A stretch of 9,829 nt of DNA from a candidate division TM6 bacterium UASB124 (GTDB lineage Bacteria > Dependentiae > Babeliae > Babeliales > RVW-14). Positions 1 to 6,633 of this stretch are shown in pieces (the stretch's first letter is position 1; every line of letters starts with the position of its first letter). The notes beneath the pieces are model-generated. The model was not told where the DNA came from. It did no database searches and worked only from the letters and a program-made list of their open reading frames with translations. The position numbers and the translations under genes were made by a program. The stretch spans positions 415,163-424,991 of the forward strand of contig LDIV01000001.1 in NCBI GenBank assembly GCA_001468855.1, given 5' to 3'.

Positions 1-82
1 CAGGGACGTAAAACAACAGTCACCTGGCTCTTTAAAGCCAGCATCAGAGGATAACTTTGCCTATGTTGCGTAAGTCCCGTGA
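1..82 (+). other. Foldable sequence or 3' tail of an upstream gene
   Basis: The stretch can be drawn as nested stems: GGGAC at 3-7 with GTCCC at 74-78, CAACA at 14-18 with TGTTG at 64-68, and a 6-bp hairpin CTGGCT/AGCCAG at 24-29/36-41. The outer arms form an imperfect terminal inverted repeat of about 15 bases, so a small structured RNA or a short palindromic insertion element is possible. Alternatively, frame 2 is open from the window edge to a TAA at 71-73 and ends in the residues EDNFAYVA, which could be the C-terminus of an upstream plus-strand protein. Frame 1 is also open to a TAA at 52-54. I do not recognise it as a tRNA, tmRNA, 6S RNA or known riboswitch. Bases 83-137 hold nothing I can name. 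Confidence 0.3.
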
Positions 83-137
83 AAATGTTACATATAGAAA
101 TTTTTATAAGAATCGATATTGCCCGACTCAAGCCCTT

Positions 138-752
138 CTATTTTGCACAACAAAATGTAGCACAATAGGTTTGCCTATTTTTCTCTAGACTAATTGTGTG
201 CCACCGCGTTGCATACGCTGCCCAAAAGGCAGCATCGTTTATCTGAATAAAATCTGCTTTGGTAAAAATATGACAGATTTGCTCCCACAAAACTTTAACA
301 TCAGTTGATACATAAATTTTACCTGATGGTTTTAATTTTTTGCGAGCAATTGTAGTAAATGATTCATTAATTAATCGTCGCTTATGATGCCTACGCTTAA
401 CCCACGGATCAGGATGAAAGATGAATATATTATCTATTGATTGATCATCAAACATTTGCTCAAGACATCGCTGGCCATTACCAACAGCAAGATGAATATT
501 AGATATATTTTCGGCCTTTACCTTCTCAGCCATTAAATCAAATGTTTTTTTTCGTACATCTATTCCGACAACAAGATGTTCCGGATTTGTTTGTGCATAA
601 TCGCGAATAAACGAGCTTTGCCCAAAACCAATCTCGAAATCGAGAGTTCCATTAAAATTAGGAAAAACTTTATATGGGTCCAGTTTGGTAAATTCTTTGG
701 TACAGGCAAGAGGGTTGCTATGTGTTCTAACTCTCATATAATCATAACTCAT
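138..752 (-). CDS. trmB: tRNA (guanine-N7-)-methyltransferase TrmB
   Basis: TrmB transfers a methyl group from S-adenosylmethionine to N7 of guanosine 46 in the variable loop of tRNAs, in the cytoplasm. The 204-residue product has the expected Rossmann methyltransferase layout: the SAM-binding loop EIGFGQSSF (about 40-48), an acidic strand end GIDVRKK (63-69), and the family signature HPDPWVKRRHHKRRL (113-127), the counterpart of the usual FPDPWPKKRHHKRRL. A C-terminal TRWHTISLEKNRQTY segment matches the substrate-binding end. Length is normal. The start is uncertain: Met1 overlaps the end of the upstream gene by 11 bases, while Met6 (codon at 735-737) would give an MRVR N-terminus like other TrmB proteins and would start just after that gene's stop. 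Neither start has a clear Shine-Dalgarno, so translational coupling to the upstream gene is likely. Family assignment is firm. Confidence 0.93.
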   Translation of the reverse strand: MSYDYMRVRTHSNPLACTKEFTKLDPYKVFPNFNGTLDFEIGFGQSSFIRDYAQTNPEHLVVGIDVRKKTFDLMAEKVKAENISNIHLAVGNGQRCLEQMFDDQSIDNIFIFHPDPWVKRRHHKRRLINESFTTIARKKLKPSGKIYVSTDVKVLWEQICHIFTKADFIQINDAAFWAAYATRWHTISLEKNRQTYCATFCCAK

Positions 753-1632
753 TATTAACTACATTGGTAGTTGTATCTGTGTTTAAACCAACATTAGTGT
801 TTTCCTCTTCAAATACACCACTTGTAGAACTCTCTGTTGTAACCTCTTCATCATTACCAGCATCGCAATATATCATTATTATTGTATCGTCAGTAGAAGA
901 GCTACTTTTACTACTATTTGACGTATTTGTCTCAATGTCAGAATCTGAATTTTCAGAACTATGATTTGCATCTTTACTTTTTATTAAATCTATATAATCA
1001 AAGTTATAAGCTTTAGTAGCTACAAGATTAAATTTTTGTTGTGTATCGATATTTAAAAAATGAAAAAACTTATCCGCATGTAGTATAGCCTTTAAAAACG
1101 ATATTTTTTTGTCTATTGCTGCAGACACAAGAAACAAATTAAGTATGTTTTTTCTGATCTTTGTAGAAAAAAAATCATTACGTTGAATAAACTCACAAAA
1201 TATTTCGCTATTTAACAAACATTGTAAAAATCCAAAAAAATGATTTTTGATCGACAGACTAAGCAATGTTTGTAATTGTTCTTTAATTTCCTTAAAAAAT
1301 AAACTCTTCGGATGTATTGTATTAAAATGTTTCTGTAAAGATGATTCAGAAAAAATAGATAAACACAGTTTCTCTTCATAATTTTCAAGTGCATGATTCA
1401 TTGATTGTAAGACAACATATACTAATTCCGCTTCACTTGTATACAATTTTGCAATGGCCTTAATCGTTGATTTGTTACGTGTTTTATAAGCATTATATAA
1501 TTTTATTGGGAGGGCATCTTGTATATCTACATCGCCATGTTTGGCATCTGTTGGTGCAGAATCAATAATCATGGCTTGAAGATTGCACAAAAGTAAGGCC
1601 ATATTAATCACACAAAAAAGCCTAAATATCAT
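742..1632 (-). CDS. Secreted orphan protein with acidic Ser/Thr-rich tail
   Basis: I do not recognise a family. The 296-residue product begins with a signal peptide (MIFRLFCVINMALLLCNLQA, cleavage probably after LQA at residue 20). The middle (about 40-220) looks mostly alpha-helical, with short repeating Leu/Phe-rich helices such as FLKAILHADKFF, loosely reminiscent of degenerate ankyrin-type helical repeats; that resemblance is inference. From about residue 226 to the end it is low-complexity and rich in Ser, Thr, Asp, Glu and Asn, probably disordered. The start is supported by AAAGGG placed 5-6 bases before the ATG. It is the first gene of a probable two-gene unit with trmB, overlapping it by 11 bases and ending in TGA. 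The combination of signal peptide, helical repeats and acidic tail would suit an exported or surface protein of a host-associated bacterium. Confidence 0.72.
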   Translation of the reverse strand: MIFRLFCVINMALLLCNLQAMIIDSAPTDAKHGDVDIQDALPIKLYNAYKTRNKSTIKAIAKLYTSEAELVYVVLQSMNHALENYEEKLCLSIFSESSLQKHFNTIHPKSLFFKEIKEQLQTLLSLSIKNHFFGFLQCLLNSEIFCEFIQRNDFFSTKIRKNILNLFLVSAAIDKKISFLKAILHADKFFHFLNIDTQQKFNLVATKAYNFDYIDLIKSKDANHSSENSDSDIETNTSNSSKSSSSTDDTIIMIYCDAGNDEEVTTESSTSGVFEEENTNVGLNTDTTTNVVNNEL

Positions 1633-1757
1633 AAAAACCCTTTTCTATACAAACACCACCAATGGTAGGCTAAAGTATAATGGTTCTTGCTAAATGCTGC
1701 TACACTATAGAATCGTTAATCTTTTGGAAGCATATAATTTAAACATGGTGCAATGCA
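1633..1757. promoter_or_regulatory. Divergent intergenic region with -10-like boxes
   Basis: This 125-base gap separates two head-to-head genes and so should hold both promoters. On the plus strand a perfect TATAAT lies at 1733-1738, about 20 bases before the phosphatase start; another TATAAT at 1676-1681 overlaps a minus-strand TATACT (1674-1679) suitable for the secreted orphan gene. I could not pair any of these with a convincing -35 element, so the assignments are tentative. Confidence 0.3.
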
Positions 1758-2582
1758 ATGATCTTATCAAATATTGTAGACTCCCACGTTCATAGTAATT
1801 TTTCCGTAGACAGCTCAATACAAGCAGAAGATGCATGTATAAAAGCAATAGACCTTGGGCTTGCCGGTTTGGCTTTTACTGATCACATTGATCTTGACCT
1901 ACAGCACCCACAATATGTTTTTAATTTTGACTGTGTCGCTCGGTCAACATACATCGACACATTAAAACAGAATTTTGGGAATAAATTACACATTTTAAAG
2001 GGAATTGAGATTGGCATTCAACCACATATCATTCAAGAATCTGAAAAAATCATAACCAATTTCGATTTTGATTTTGTTATTTGTTCAATTCACGCTCTTA
2101 ACAAAATAGATCTCGGTAATCAAAAATTTTATGATAATAAAACCAAACAACACGCATATCAAATTTATTTAGAAGCAATTTATGATTCGGTATGCAATTT
2201 TAAAACATTTGATGTTGTCGGACATATTGGATACATCTGTCGCTATAGCCCCTATAAAAATAGATTATTAATGTATCATGAACATCAAGACATCATTGAT
2301 GAAATACTCAAACGTGTTATACGCGATGGCCGTGGCATAGAAATTAATACCGCCGGTTATTTTTATAAGTTAGGCACACCTCATCCAGACATCGCCATCC
2401 TTAAACGATACAAAGAGTTGGGCGGAGAAGTTATCACCATTGGTTCTGATGCACATACTGTTCAACGCATCGGTGCCGATTTTGATACGACATGTGAGTT
2501 ACTACAAATAGCAGGTTTTACGCACATAACCTATTTCAAGGACAGAAAGCCTGTATTTGTTTCTCTTACAAACCACCAATAG
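1758..2582 (+). CDS. PHP-domain phosphatase, histidinol-phosphatase (HisJ/HisK) type
   Basis: A 274-residue polymerase-and-histidinol-phosphatase (PHP) family metalloenzyme, a TIM-barrel fold that binds three metal ions and hydrolyses phosphate monoesters. All metal-binding motifs are visible in order: DSHVH (Asp8, His10, His12), TDH (His43), GIEIG (Glu84), SIH (His112), GHIGY (His156) and GSDAH (Asp231, His233). Length and arrangement match the HisJ/HisK class that dephosphorylates L-histidinol phosphate, and the RYSPY segment after the GHIGY motif is also typical of it. No other histidine-biosynthesis gene lies nearby, so the substrate could be another phosphate ester. The ATG has only a weak GGTG upstream. 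The last 17 bases overlap the 3' end of the opposite-strand dehydrogenase pseudogene. It looks cytoplasmic, with no signal peptide. Fold and metal sites are firm, substrate is inferred. Confidence 0.87.
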   Translation: MILSNIVDSHVHSNFSVDSSIQAEDACIKAIDLGLAGLAFTDHIDLDLQHPQYVFNFDCVARSTYIDTLKQNFGNKLHILKGIEIGIQPHIIQESEKIITNFDFDFVICSIHALNKIDLGNQKFYDNKTKQHAYQIYLEAIYDSVCNFKTFDVVGHIGYICRYSPYKNRLLMYHEHQDIIDEILKRVIRDGRGIEINTAGYFYKLGTPHPDIAILKRYKELGGEVITIGSDAHTVQRIGADFDTTCELLQIAGFTHITYFKDRKPVFVSLTNHQ

Positions 2583-3381
2583 CATTATAGATGCAATCAG
2601 GCATCCATTCTAAGAGCCAGGCTATTATAGCCCAACGCTTGGTGATATATGCTTTTTTCTTTTTAGCTTTAATTGCAGAATAAATTTGTTTTGCAGCTTC
2701 TGGGGCCGATGACACCCAATAGGTTCCCCCCATTTCACTAAAATTAAGACGCTCATTGTTAACATATCCGGGAATAATATCGGTAACATATATTGGTACC
2801 TTATTTTGAATCATTTTGTTACGCATACCTTCAAGGTATTTGCTAACAAATGCTTTTGCTCCGCAATAGACCGGATTAACAGCGCTTCCACGCAGTGCAT
2901 CAATGGATGAGATCCCAACCAAATGGCCTGATCGTTGTTGTATAAAAAATTCCATGGCAACGTCAGCCATAGCAAAAAATCCTTTTGCGTCGACATTAAT
3001 AAGTTGTTCGTAAGCTTCATACTTACTAAAATATACATCGCACCACGCCGAAATACTAATGAACATAAAATCGAATCCACCAAAATCTTCAATAAGCTTA
3101 ATAAGCTGATTACGAGCTGTTGATGTATCAGCCAACATCGATCTGCCGAATAATTGTTTTAGTCTCAATCTCAGTTTGCAACGACTCTAATAAATTCATA
3201 CGACGGCCAACAAGCCCAAGATCTATACTCTGTGGCAAGCAATTTTGCTACCTCTCTGCCCATGCCGGAAGTTGCGCCAATGATGATAGCTTTCTTAGCT
3301 TCAGTGATATTGCCTGTAGATACTTATATTCCCAACAGATACAAGTATCAATACAAATGCCACTCTTGAATAGAAGTTCAT
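2566..3381 (-). pseudogene. Short-chain dehydrogenase/reductase, broken by three +1 frameshifts
   Basis: The intact reading frame (TTG at 3168 to TAA at 2566) covers 200 residues and contains the SDR catalytic centre: Ser in GISSIDA, YxxxK as VYCGAKA, and Asn in LINVDAKG, followed by a C-terminal segment ending WLLEWMPDCIYNAI. The missing N-terminus lies upstream in other frames. It starts at ATG 3379-3381 behind a good GAGGGGG ribosome-binding site, with a hydrophobic leader (MNFYSRVAFVLILVSVG). It then shifts +1 between about 3310 and 3330 into KKAIIIGATSGMGREVAKLL, which carries the NAD(P)-binding GxxxGxG motif. It shifts +1 again near 3221-3229 into DLGLVGRRMNLLESLQTE, and a third time at the GG near 3131-3135 to join ADTSTARNQL. 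Corrected length is about 270 residues. Stops occur in each abandoned frame, so no full-length enzyme can be made by ordinary translation. It could have been an exported or membrane-anchored oxidoreductase; the substrate is unknown. Confidence 0.85.
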
Positions 3382-3514
3382 TATCCAATCCCCCTCAAAA
3401 AAACTTACCCTATAATCAACTATACGACATAGGTTATATGCAGCTCTAGTATTTAATAAAATTTTGTTACAAAGATCTGTTTATCAAATTGGATGCAAGA
3501 GTGTATTCATTTTA

Positions 3515-4819
3515 TTAGTGAAAATCACTGAGATCTTTTATCATTAATTGACCATTTTGATCTGACAAGGCAACCATGGAACCATCTTGTGATATGGCTG
3601 CTGCGTAAATTTTTGTATCCTGGCCAAAGTTAATAAAGTCAAGATCCTTAGAACTAAGATCAATTAAATAAAATCCCCTGTCGCCTGTTTCTTTTGTGAT
3701 AAGTAACAGATGACTTTCATCTTCTGAAAATTCTGCAAAAAGTACATTTATATGGCTAAATAGGGTTCCCATATAATCAAGCCGATCTGCACATGTATCA
3801 TAACGTATGTGAAATGCACACCACTTAAATGCTGATTCACATTTTTCAGGTGATGGAAAATAAGTAAATTGTTCCATGCCAACATTCCACAAAAAAATTG
3901 CTAAGGTACCATCTTTTCGTTGCCGAATAACAAAATCTTTTTTTGGTGTTTCCGTACTCATAACCGCCAAAAATTCATCTGTTGGAAAAATAACATAACT
4001 TCCTCGTGGAGAAAGCTTTGCCTCTGTTTTTTCACTATGTTTTTTATTACATAAAGAAAGTGATAATAGCACCAGGTTCCGGTTTTGTTTGTTTGTATAG
4101 TGATAATGATCTTTTTGAACAAGCTCGGTAGCATTTATCGGAACACCATAACGATCTCGGCCTCGCTCTTTAATAAGTATAGGCTCATGTTTATTACTCA
4201 AAACAAGAAGTGTTTTACCATCATTTGAAATCTCAACATCATAAACATCGTGCCAGTCTATTATATTAAGATCACGCAGCGCCCAATGAATATTTTTGCT
4301 GCAAATAACCTTACTGTACGAATCCTCCTTGTATATTGATTTACCATTAGGTTCATATCTACCAATACTAATAATATGTTCTCCATTGGGTGATGAATAA
4401 AGCACAACACCGGCATTATATTTATTACTAAGGCCATCAGTTGAAAAATCACTTACTAATCTTACTTTTTCAAAATCAAATTTCCACAAGGCATTGTAGC
4501 GTGTTTTACTTATAATAGAAATCTCATCCGGTGAGCAATACAACTCACAATACGGTGAAGTATTACAAACACCATCTCTCGGTAGATCCGAATAATATAA
4601 GCACTCGTTTTCTTTGGCATTGAAAACTTCTAGCCTTCCTTTTACCAATAGCGGATTTCCATTTGAGTCAAATATTGTTGGTAAATCATCATCTTCATTA
4701 TCGTCAACAACAACAAGTGTATCATTGTCCATAAAACGCATATTTGGCCGTAACTGTATGTCTGCAACAGAACAGACACACATAATAAGCCAACAACAAA
4801 ATTGAATTCTTGCATTCAT
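3515..4819 (-). CDS. Secreted WD40/TolB-like beta-propeller protein
   Basis: The 434-residue product has a signal peptide (MNARIQFCCWLIMCVCSVA, probable cleavage after SVA) and then repeating blade-like units with a Ser/Asn/Asp-Gly turn before a hydrophobic strand: SPNGEHIISIGRY, ISNDGKTLLVLSN, LSPRGSYVIF, FSEDESHLLLIT and ISQDGSMVALSDQNGQLMIKDL at the C-terminus. This pattern is that of WD40 or TolB-type propellers, which serve as protein-binding platforms; no enzymatic motif is visible. I place the start at ATG 4817-4819 rather than at the upstream in-frame ATG at 4897, because AGGAGG lies eight bases before it and the signal peptide then sits at the very N-terminus. Cys residues are unusually frequent in the leader. 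It faces the DUF2608 gene head-to-head. Partner and role are unknown; exported propellers are common in host-associated bacteria with many secreted repeat proteins. Confidence 0.75.
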   Translation of the reverse strand: MNARIQFCCWLIMCVCSVADIQLRPNMRFMDNDTLVVVDDNEDDDLPTIFDSNGNPLLVKGRLEVFNAKENECLYYSDLPRDGVCNTSPYCELYCSPDEISIISKTRYNALWKFDFEKVRLVSDFSTDGLSNKYNAGVVLYSSPNGEHIISIGRYEPNGKSIYKEDSYSKVICSKNIHWALRDLNIIDWHDVYDVEISNDGKTLLVLSNKHEPILIKERGRDRYGVPINATELVQKDHYHYTNKQNRNLVLLSLSLCNKKHSEKTEAKLSPRGSYVIFPTDEFLAVMSTETPKKDFVIRQRKDGTLAIFLWNVGMEQFTYFPSPEKCESAFKWCAFHIRYDTCADRLDYMGTLFSHINVLFAEFSEDESHLLLITKETGDRGFYLIDLSSKDLDFINFGQDTKIYAAAISQDGSMVALSDQNGQLMIKDLSDFH

Positions 4820-4827
4820 ACCAAACC

Positions 4828-4833
4828 CCTCCT
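4828..4833 (-). promoter_or_regulatory. Ribosome-binding site that sets the propeller gene start
   Basis: The minus strand reads AAGAGGAGGGG, with a perfect AGGAGG eight bases before the ATG at 4819. The longer in-frame ATG at 4897 has no comparable site and would bury the signal peptide behind 26 residues. Confidence 0.7.
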
Positions 4834-5008
4834 CTTGCAATAAACCATTACAGACGAACATTTGATTGTTTTTTGTTAATCCCCCTGATGCGCACATGCC
4901 ATAAGAGCTAAGCCAACCTAACGCCGGTACTCTTGAGAAATCAAGTATTTAAAAACCTTGTCTAAATTTAGCTGGAAAACATAGAAATTCCGTATCTCTG
5001 AATCACTG

Positions 5009-5043
5009 CAAAAGCATTGTATATGCATCAGCTTATGCTTTTG
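5009..5043. promoter_or_regulatory. 9-bp inverted repeat upstream of the DUF2608 gene
   Basis: CAAAAGCAT at 5009-5017 is repeated in inverted form as ATGCTTTTG at 5035-5043, a perfect 9-bp match with a 17-base spacer. It lies just upstream of a -10-like TATACT (5056-5061) and about 60 bases before the plus-strand start, where an operator would sit. It could also form an RNA hairpin. No convincing -35 box is visible. The rest of the 4820-5103 gap shows only a short CTTGA-GAAA-TCAAG hairpin near 4932-4945. Confidence 0.4.
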
Positions 5044-5103
5044 ATAATTATCGAATATACTGAAATGCAACTTCGTTACGAAATTTAATCATCAAGAGGA
5101 CAT

Positions 5104-5865
5104 ATGAATATTCAAGCTGTTGAAAATTTAGATTTTCTTATACATAACTCATTCGATAAAAACACACTGGTTGTATTTGATGTCGGCGACGTACTTCTTA
5201 TGCCACAAAGCAAAATTTTACGAGACAAGGCAAAAGAATTACGCGAACGATTACAGCAAGAAATCTTTGGTGGAATCATTCGTGAAAAACATTCAGAACT
5301 GTGGAGCCGATTATTATTGACTGAAAAACGACAACTCATCGATCCATCCTCACCCCAAATCATTCATAATCTACAAAAACAATCAATTAAAAATATCGCA
5401 CTCACAAGCCTTTACCAAGGAAAGCTTGGACTTATACCGAGTATGGAGGATTGGCGGCTTGAGATGCTTGCATCATTCGGCATTGATTTTTCTCAATCTT
5501 TTCCTAAAAATACTGAATTTAAACTCGGTACCTTATACCGTCATGGTTATACACTACCATTATTCAAAAAGGGTGCCATTTTTTGTCACCGTTATCATAA
5601 AGGTGAGGTGCTTGAAGCTTTTTTAGATCAAGTTGAATTTAAGCCATCTCACATTATTTTTATCGATGACCAATTACATAATATCGAATCTGTTGGCTCA
5701 ATGTCGCAAAACCGTGGGATTCTATTTCATGGTTTACATTACAAAGTTTCTGAAAAGCTTACTGATTTTATTGATGAAAATCTTGCGCGTTTTCAATTTC
5801 ACCATTTACTTAAACATGAACAATGGATTGGCGAAGAGGAAGCCTTACGCTTAATGAAGTCATAA
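5104..5865 (+). CDS. DUF2608 family HAD-like protein
   Basis: A 253-residue protein that I assign to DUF2608, a branch of the haloacid-dehalogenase (HAD) fold found mostly in intracellular or amoeba-associated bacteria. HAD motifs appear in order: motif I LVVFDVGDVLL with the nucleophile-type Asp26, motif II as ALTS (about 98-101), a Lys in KGEVLEAFL as the motif III candidate, and motif IV as IFIDDQLHNIESV with the paired metal-binding Asp. Position +2 after Asp26 is Gly rather than Asp, as in some YihX-like HAD phosphatases (FDLGN); that acid normally protonates the leaving group, so activity may be altered. There is no signal peptide. The start follows AAGAGGA with a short 3-4 base spacer. 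The gene stands alone, followed by a strong hairpin four bases after its stop. Substrate is unknown. Confidence 0.75.
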   Translation: MNIQAVENLDFLIHNSFDKNTLVVFDVGDVLLMPQSKILRDKAKELRERLQQEIFGGIIREKHSELWSRLLLTEKRQLIDPSSPQIIHNLQKQSIKNIALTSLYQGKLGLIPSMEDWRLEMLASFGIDFSQSFPKNTEFKLGTLYRHGYTLPLFKKGAIFCHRYHKGEVLEAFLDQVEFKPSHIIFIDDQLHNIESVGSMSQNRGILFHGLHYKVSEKLTDFIDENLARFQFHHLLKHEQWIGEEEALRLMKS

Positions 5866-5868
5866 AAA

Positions 5869-5893
5869 TGGCAGGTCATATATCGACCTGCCA
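5869..5893. terminator. Bidirectional intrinsic terminator
   Basis: TGGCAGGTC (5869-5877) and GACCTGCCA (5885-5893) form a perfect, GC-rich 9-bp stem with a seven-base loop. It sits between two convergent genes whose stops are 3 and 6 bases away. On the minus strand the stem is followed by ATTTTTAT, a good U-tract for the ferritin transcript; on the plus strand it is followed by the weaker ACAATTTTA. Confidence 0.85.
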
Positions 5894-5899
5894 ACAATT

Positions 5900-6487
5900 T
5901 TACGCTTGCGCAAGAAGCTCTTTCAAATCTTTCTCGTGCTTGATTTCATCATTAAGAATTTTAGTAATCATATCTTTACTTGTAGGATCCTTTGCTCCAA
6001 TAACCTCTAATATATTATTGTAAGCTTTGATGGCACATTGTTCACCTTTGATGTTTTGGTCAAGAATTACTTTAATAGCTGAATCTGTTGGAGCTTCATA
6101 ACCACAGCCACTTTCTTTGAGCCACTCTTCTGGATACATAAGAGGTTGTCCACCAAGTTCTATAATTCTGTCTGCTAACATACCCGCATGCTCATACTCT
6201 TCACGTGCATGTTCCATGAGTTCTAACACAGCTTTTGAAGCCAAATTACCTTTCACAACTTTTGCACCAAGCCAATATTGAAAATGTGCAAGCCATTCGT
6301 CAGCAAGAGCTTTATTAAAAAGATTTATCACCTCATTTTTTTCATCATCAGTATAGGTAACCGGTAGAGCTGATTTTTTTGTTTTTTCCTCCAACACTTT
6401 TTTTGGAGTAAATACATGAGGATATTTAAGATATAAGAGCATACCGGCAGCTGATGCTGCAAGAACAATAATAAGGAATTTGTTCAT
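5900..6487 (-). CDS. Membrane-anchored ferritin-like protein, DPSL (thioferritin) type
   Basis: A four-helix ferritin-superfamily protein of 195 residues that should bind a di-iron centre and oxidise Fe(II), probably using peroxide, to store iron and limit oxidative damage. Ferroxidase ligands are all visible (numbering from MNKF): Glu64 in LADEWLAH, Glu97 and His100 in EEYEH, Glu149 in IKGEQCAI, and Glu181 and His184 in DEIKHE. Two Cys near the site, Cys128 in SGCGYEAP and Cys151 in GEQCAI, match the Cys pair of Dps-like DPSL proteins of archaea and Bacteroides. Unusually, residues 3-20 are a hydrophobic segment (LIIVLAASAAGMLLYL) followed by a ~25-residue Lys-rich linker, so the domain is probably tethered to the membrane or exported. 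The start is ATG 6487, not the TTG at 6493, because AAGGAG lies seven bases before the ATG and only one base before the TTG. Confidence 0.85.
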   Translation of the reverse strand: MNKFLIIVLAASAAGMLLYLKYPHVFTPKKVLEEKTKKSALPVTYTDDEKNEVINLFNKALADEWLAHFQYWLGAKVVKGNLASKAVLELMEHAREEYEHAGMLADRIIELGGQPLMYPEEWLKESGCGYEAPTDSAIKVILDQNIKGEQCAIKAYNNILEVIGAKDPTSKDMITKILNDEIKHEKDLKELLAQA

Positions 6488-6554
6488 CACCAATCTCCTT
6501 AACTAAGGTTAAACAATTACAACTCCTTTATTATGGATATACCAAATCGATAGA

Positions 6555-6585
6555 TTGAGCAAGTAATAGCCATTTTTGCTATAGT
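6555..6585 (+). promoter_or_regulatory. Candidate extended -10 promoter for the dipeptidase gene
   Basis: TGCTATAGT at 6577-6585 is an extended -10 element (TG, one base, then TATAGT). A TTGAGC lies at 6555-6560 with a 19-base spacer, a weak -35 that an extended -10 can tolerate. Transcription would begin about 40 bases before the ATG at 6634. Confidence 0.45.
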
Positions 6586-6633
6586 AAGAATAGAAAAAGG
6601 CTATCAGAAAAATTTTTATATAAAGGATTAGAT

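Noticed and set aside
121..135. Hairpin terminator after trmB
   Set aside because: The two GCCC blocks at 121-124 and 132-135 are direct, not inverted, repeats and form no stem.
1758..2582. Histidine biosynthesis locus
   Set aside because: Only the PHP phosphatase is present; its neighbours are unrelated, so pathway membership is not supported.
5112..5363. Minus-strand open frame of 83 codons inside the DUF2608 gene
   Set aside because: It is antisense to a gene with clear HAD motifs, has no ribosome-binding site that I can see and no recognisable domain. The other opposite-strand frames inside real genes are shadows for the same reason.
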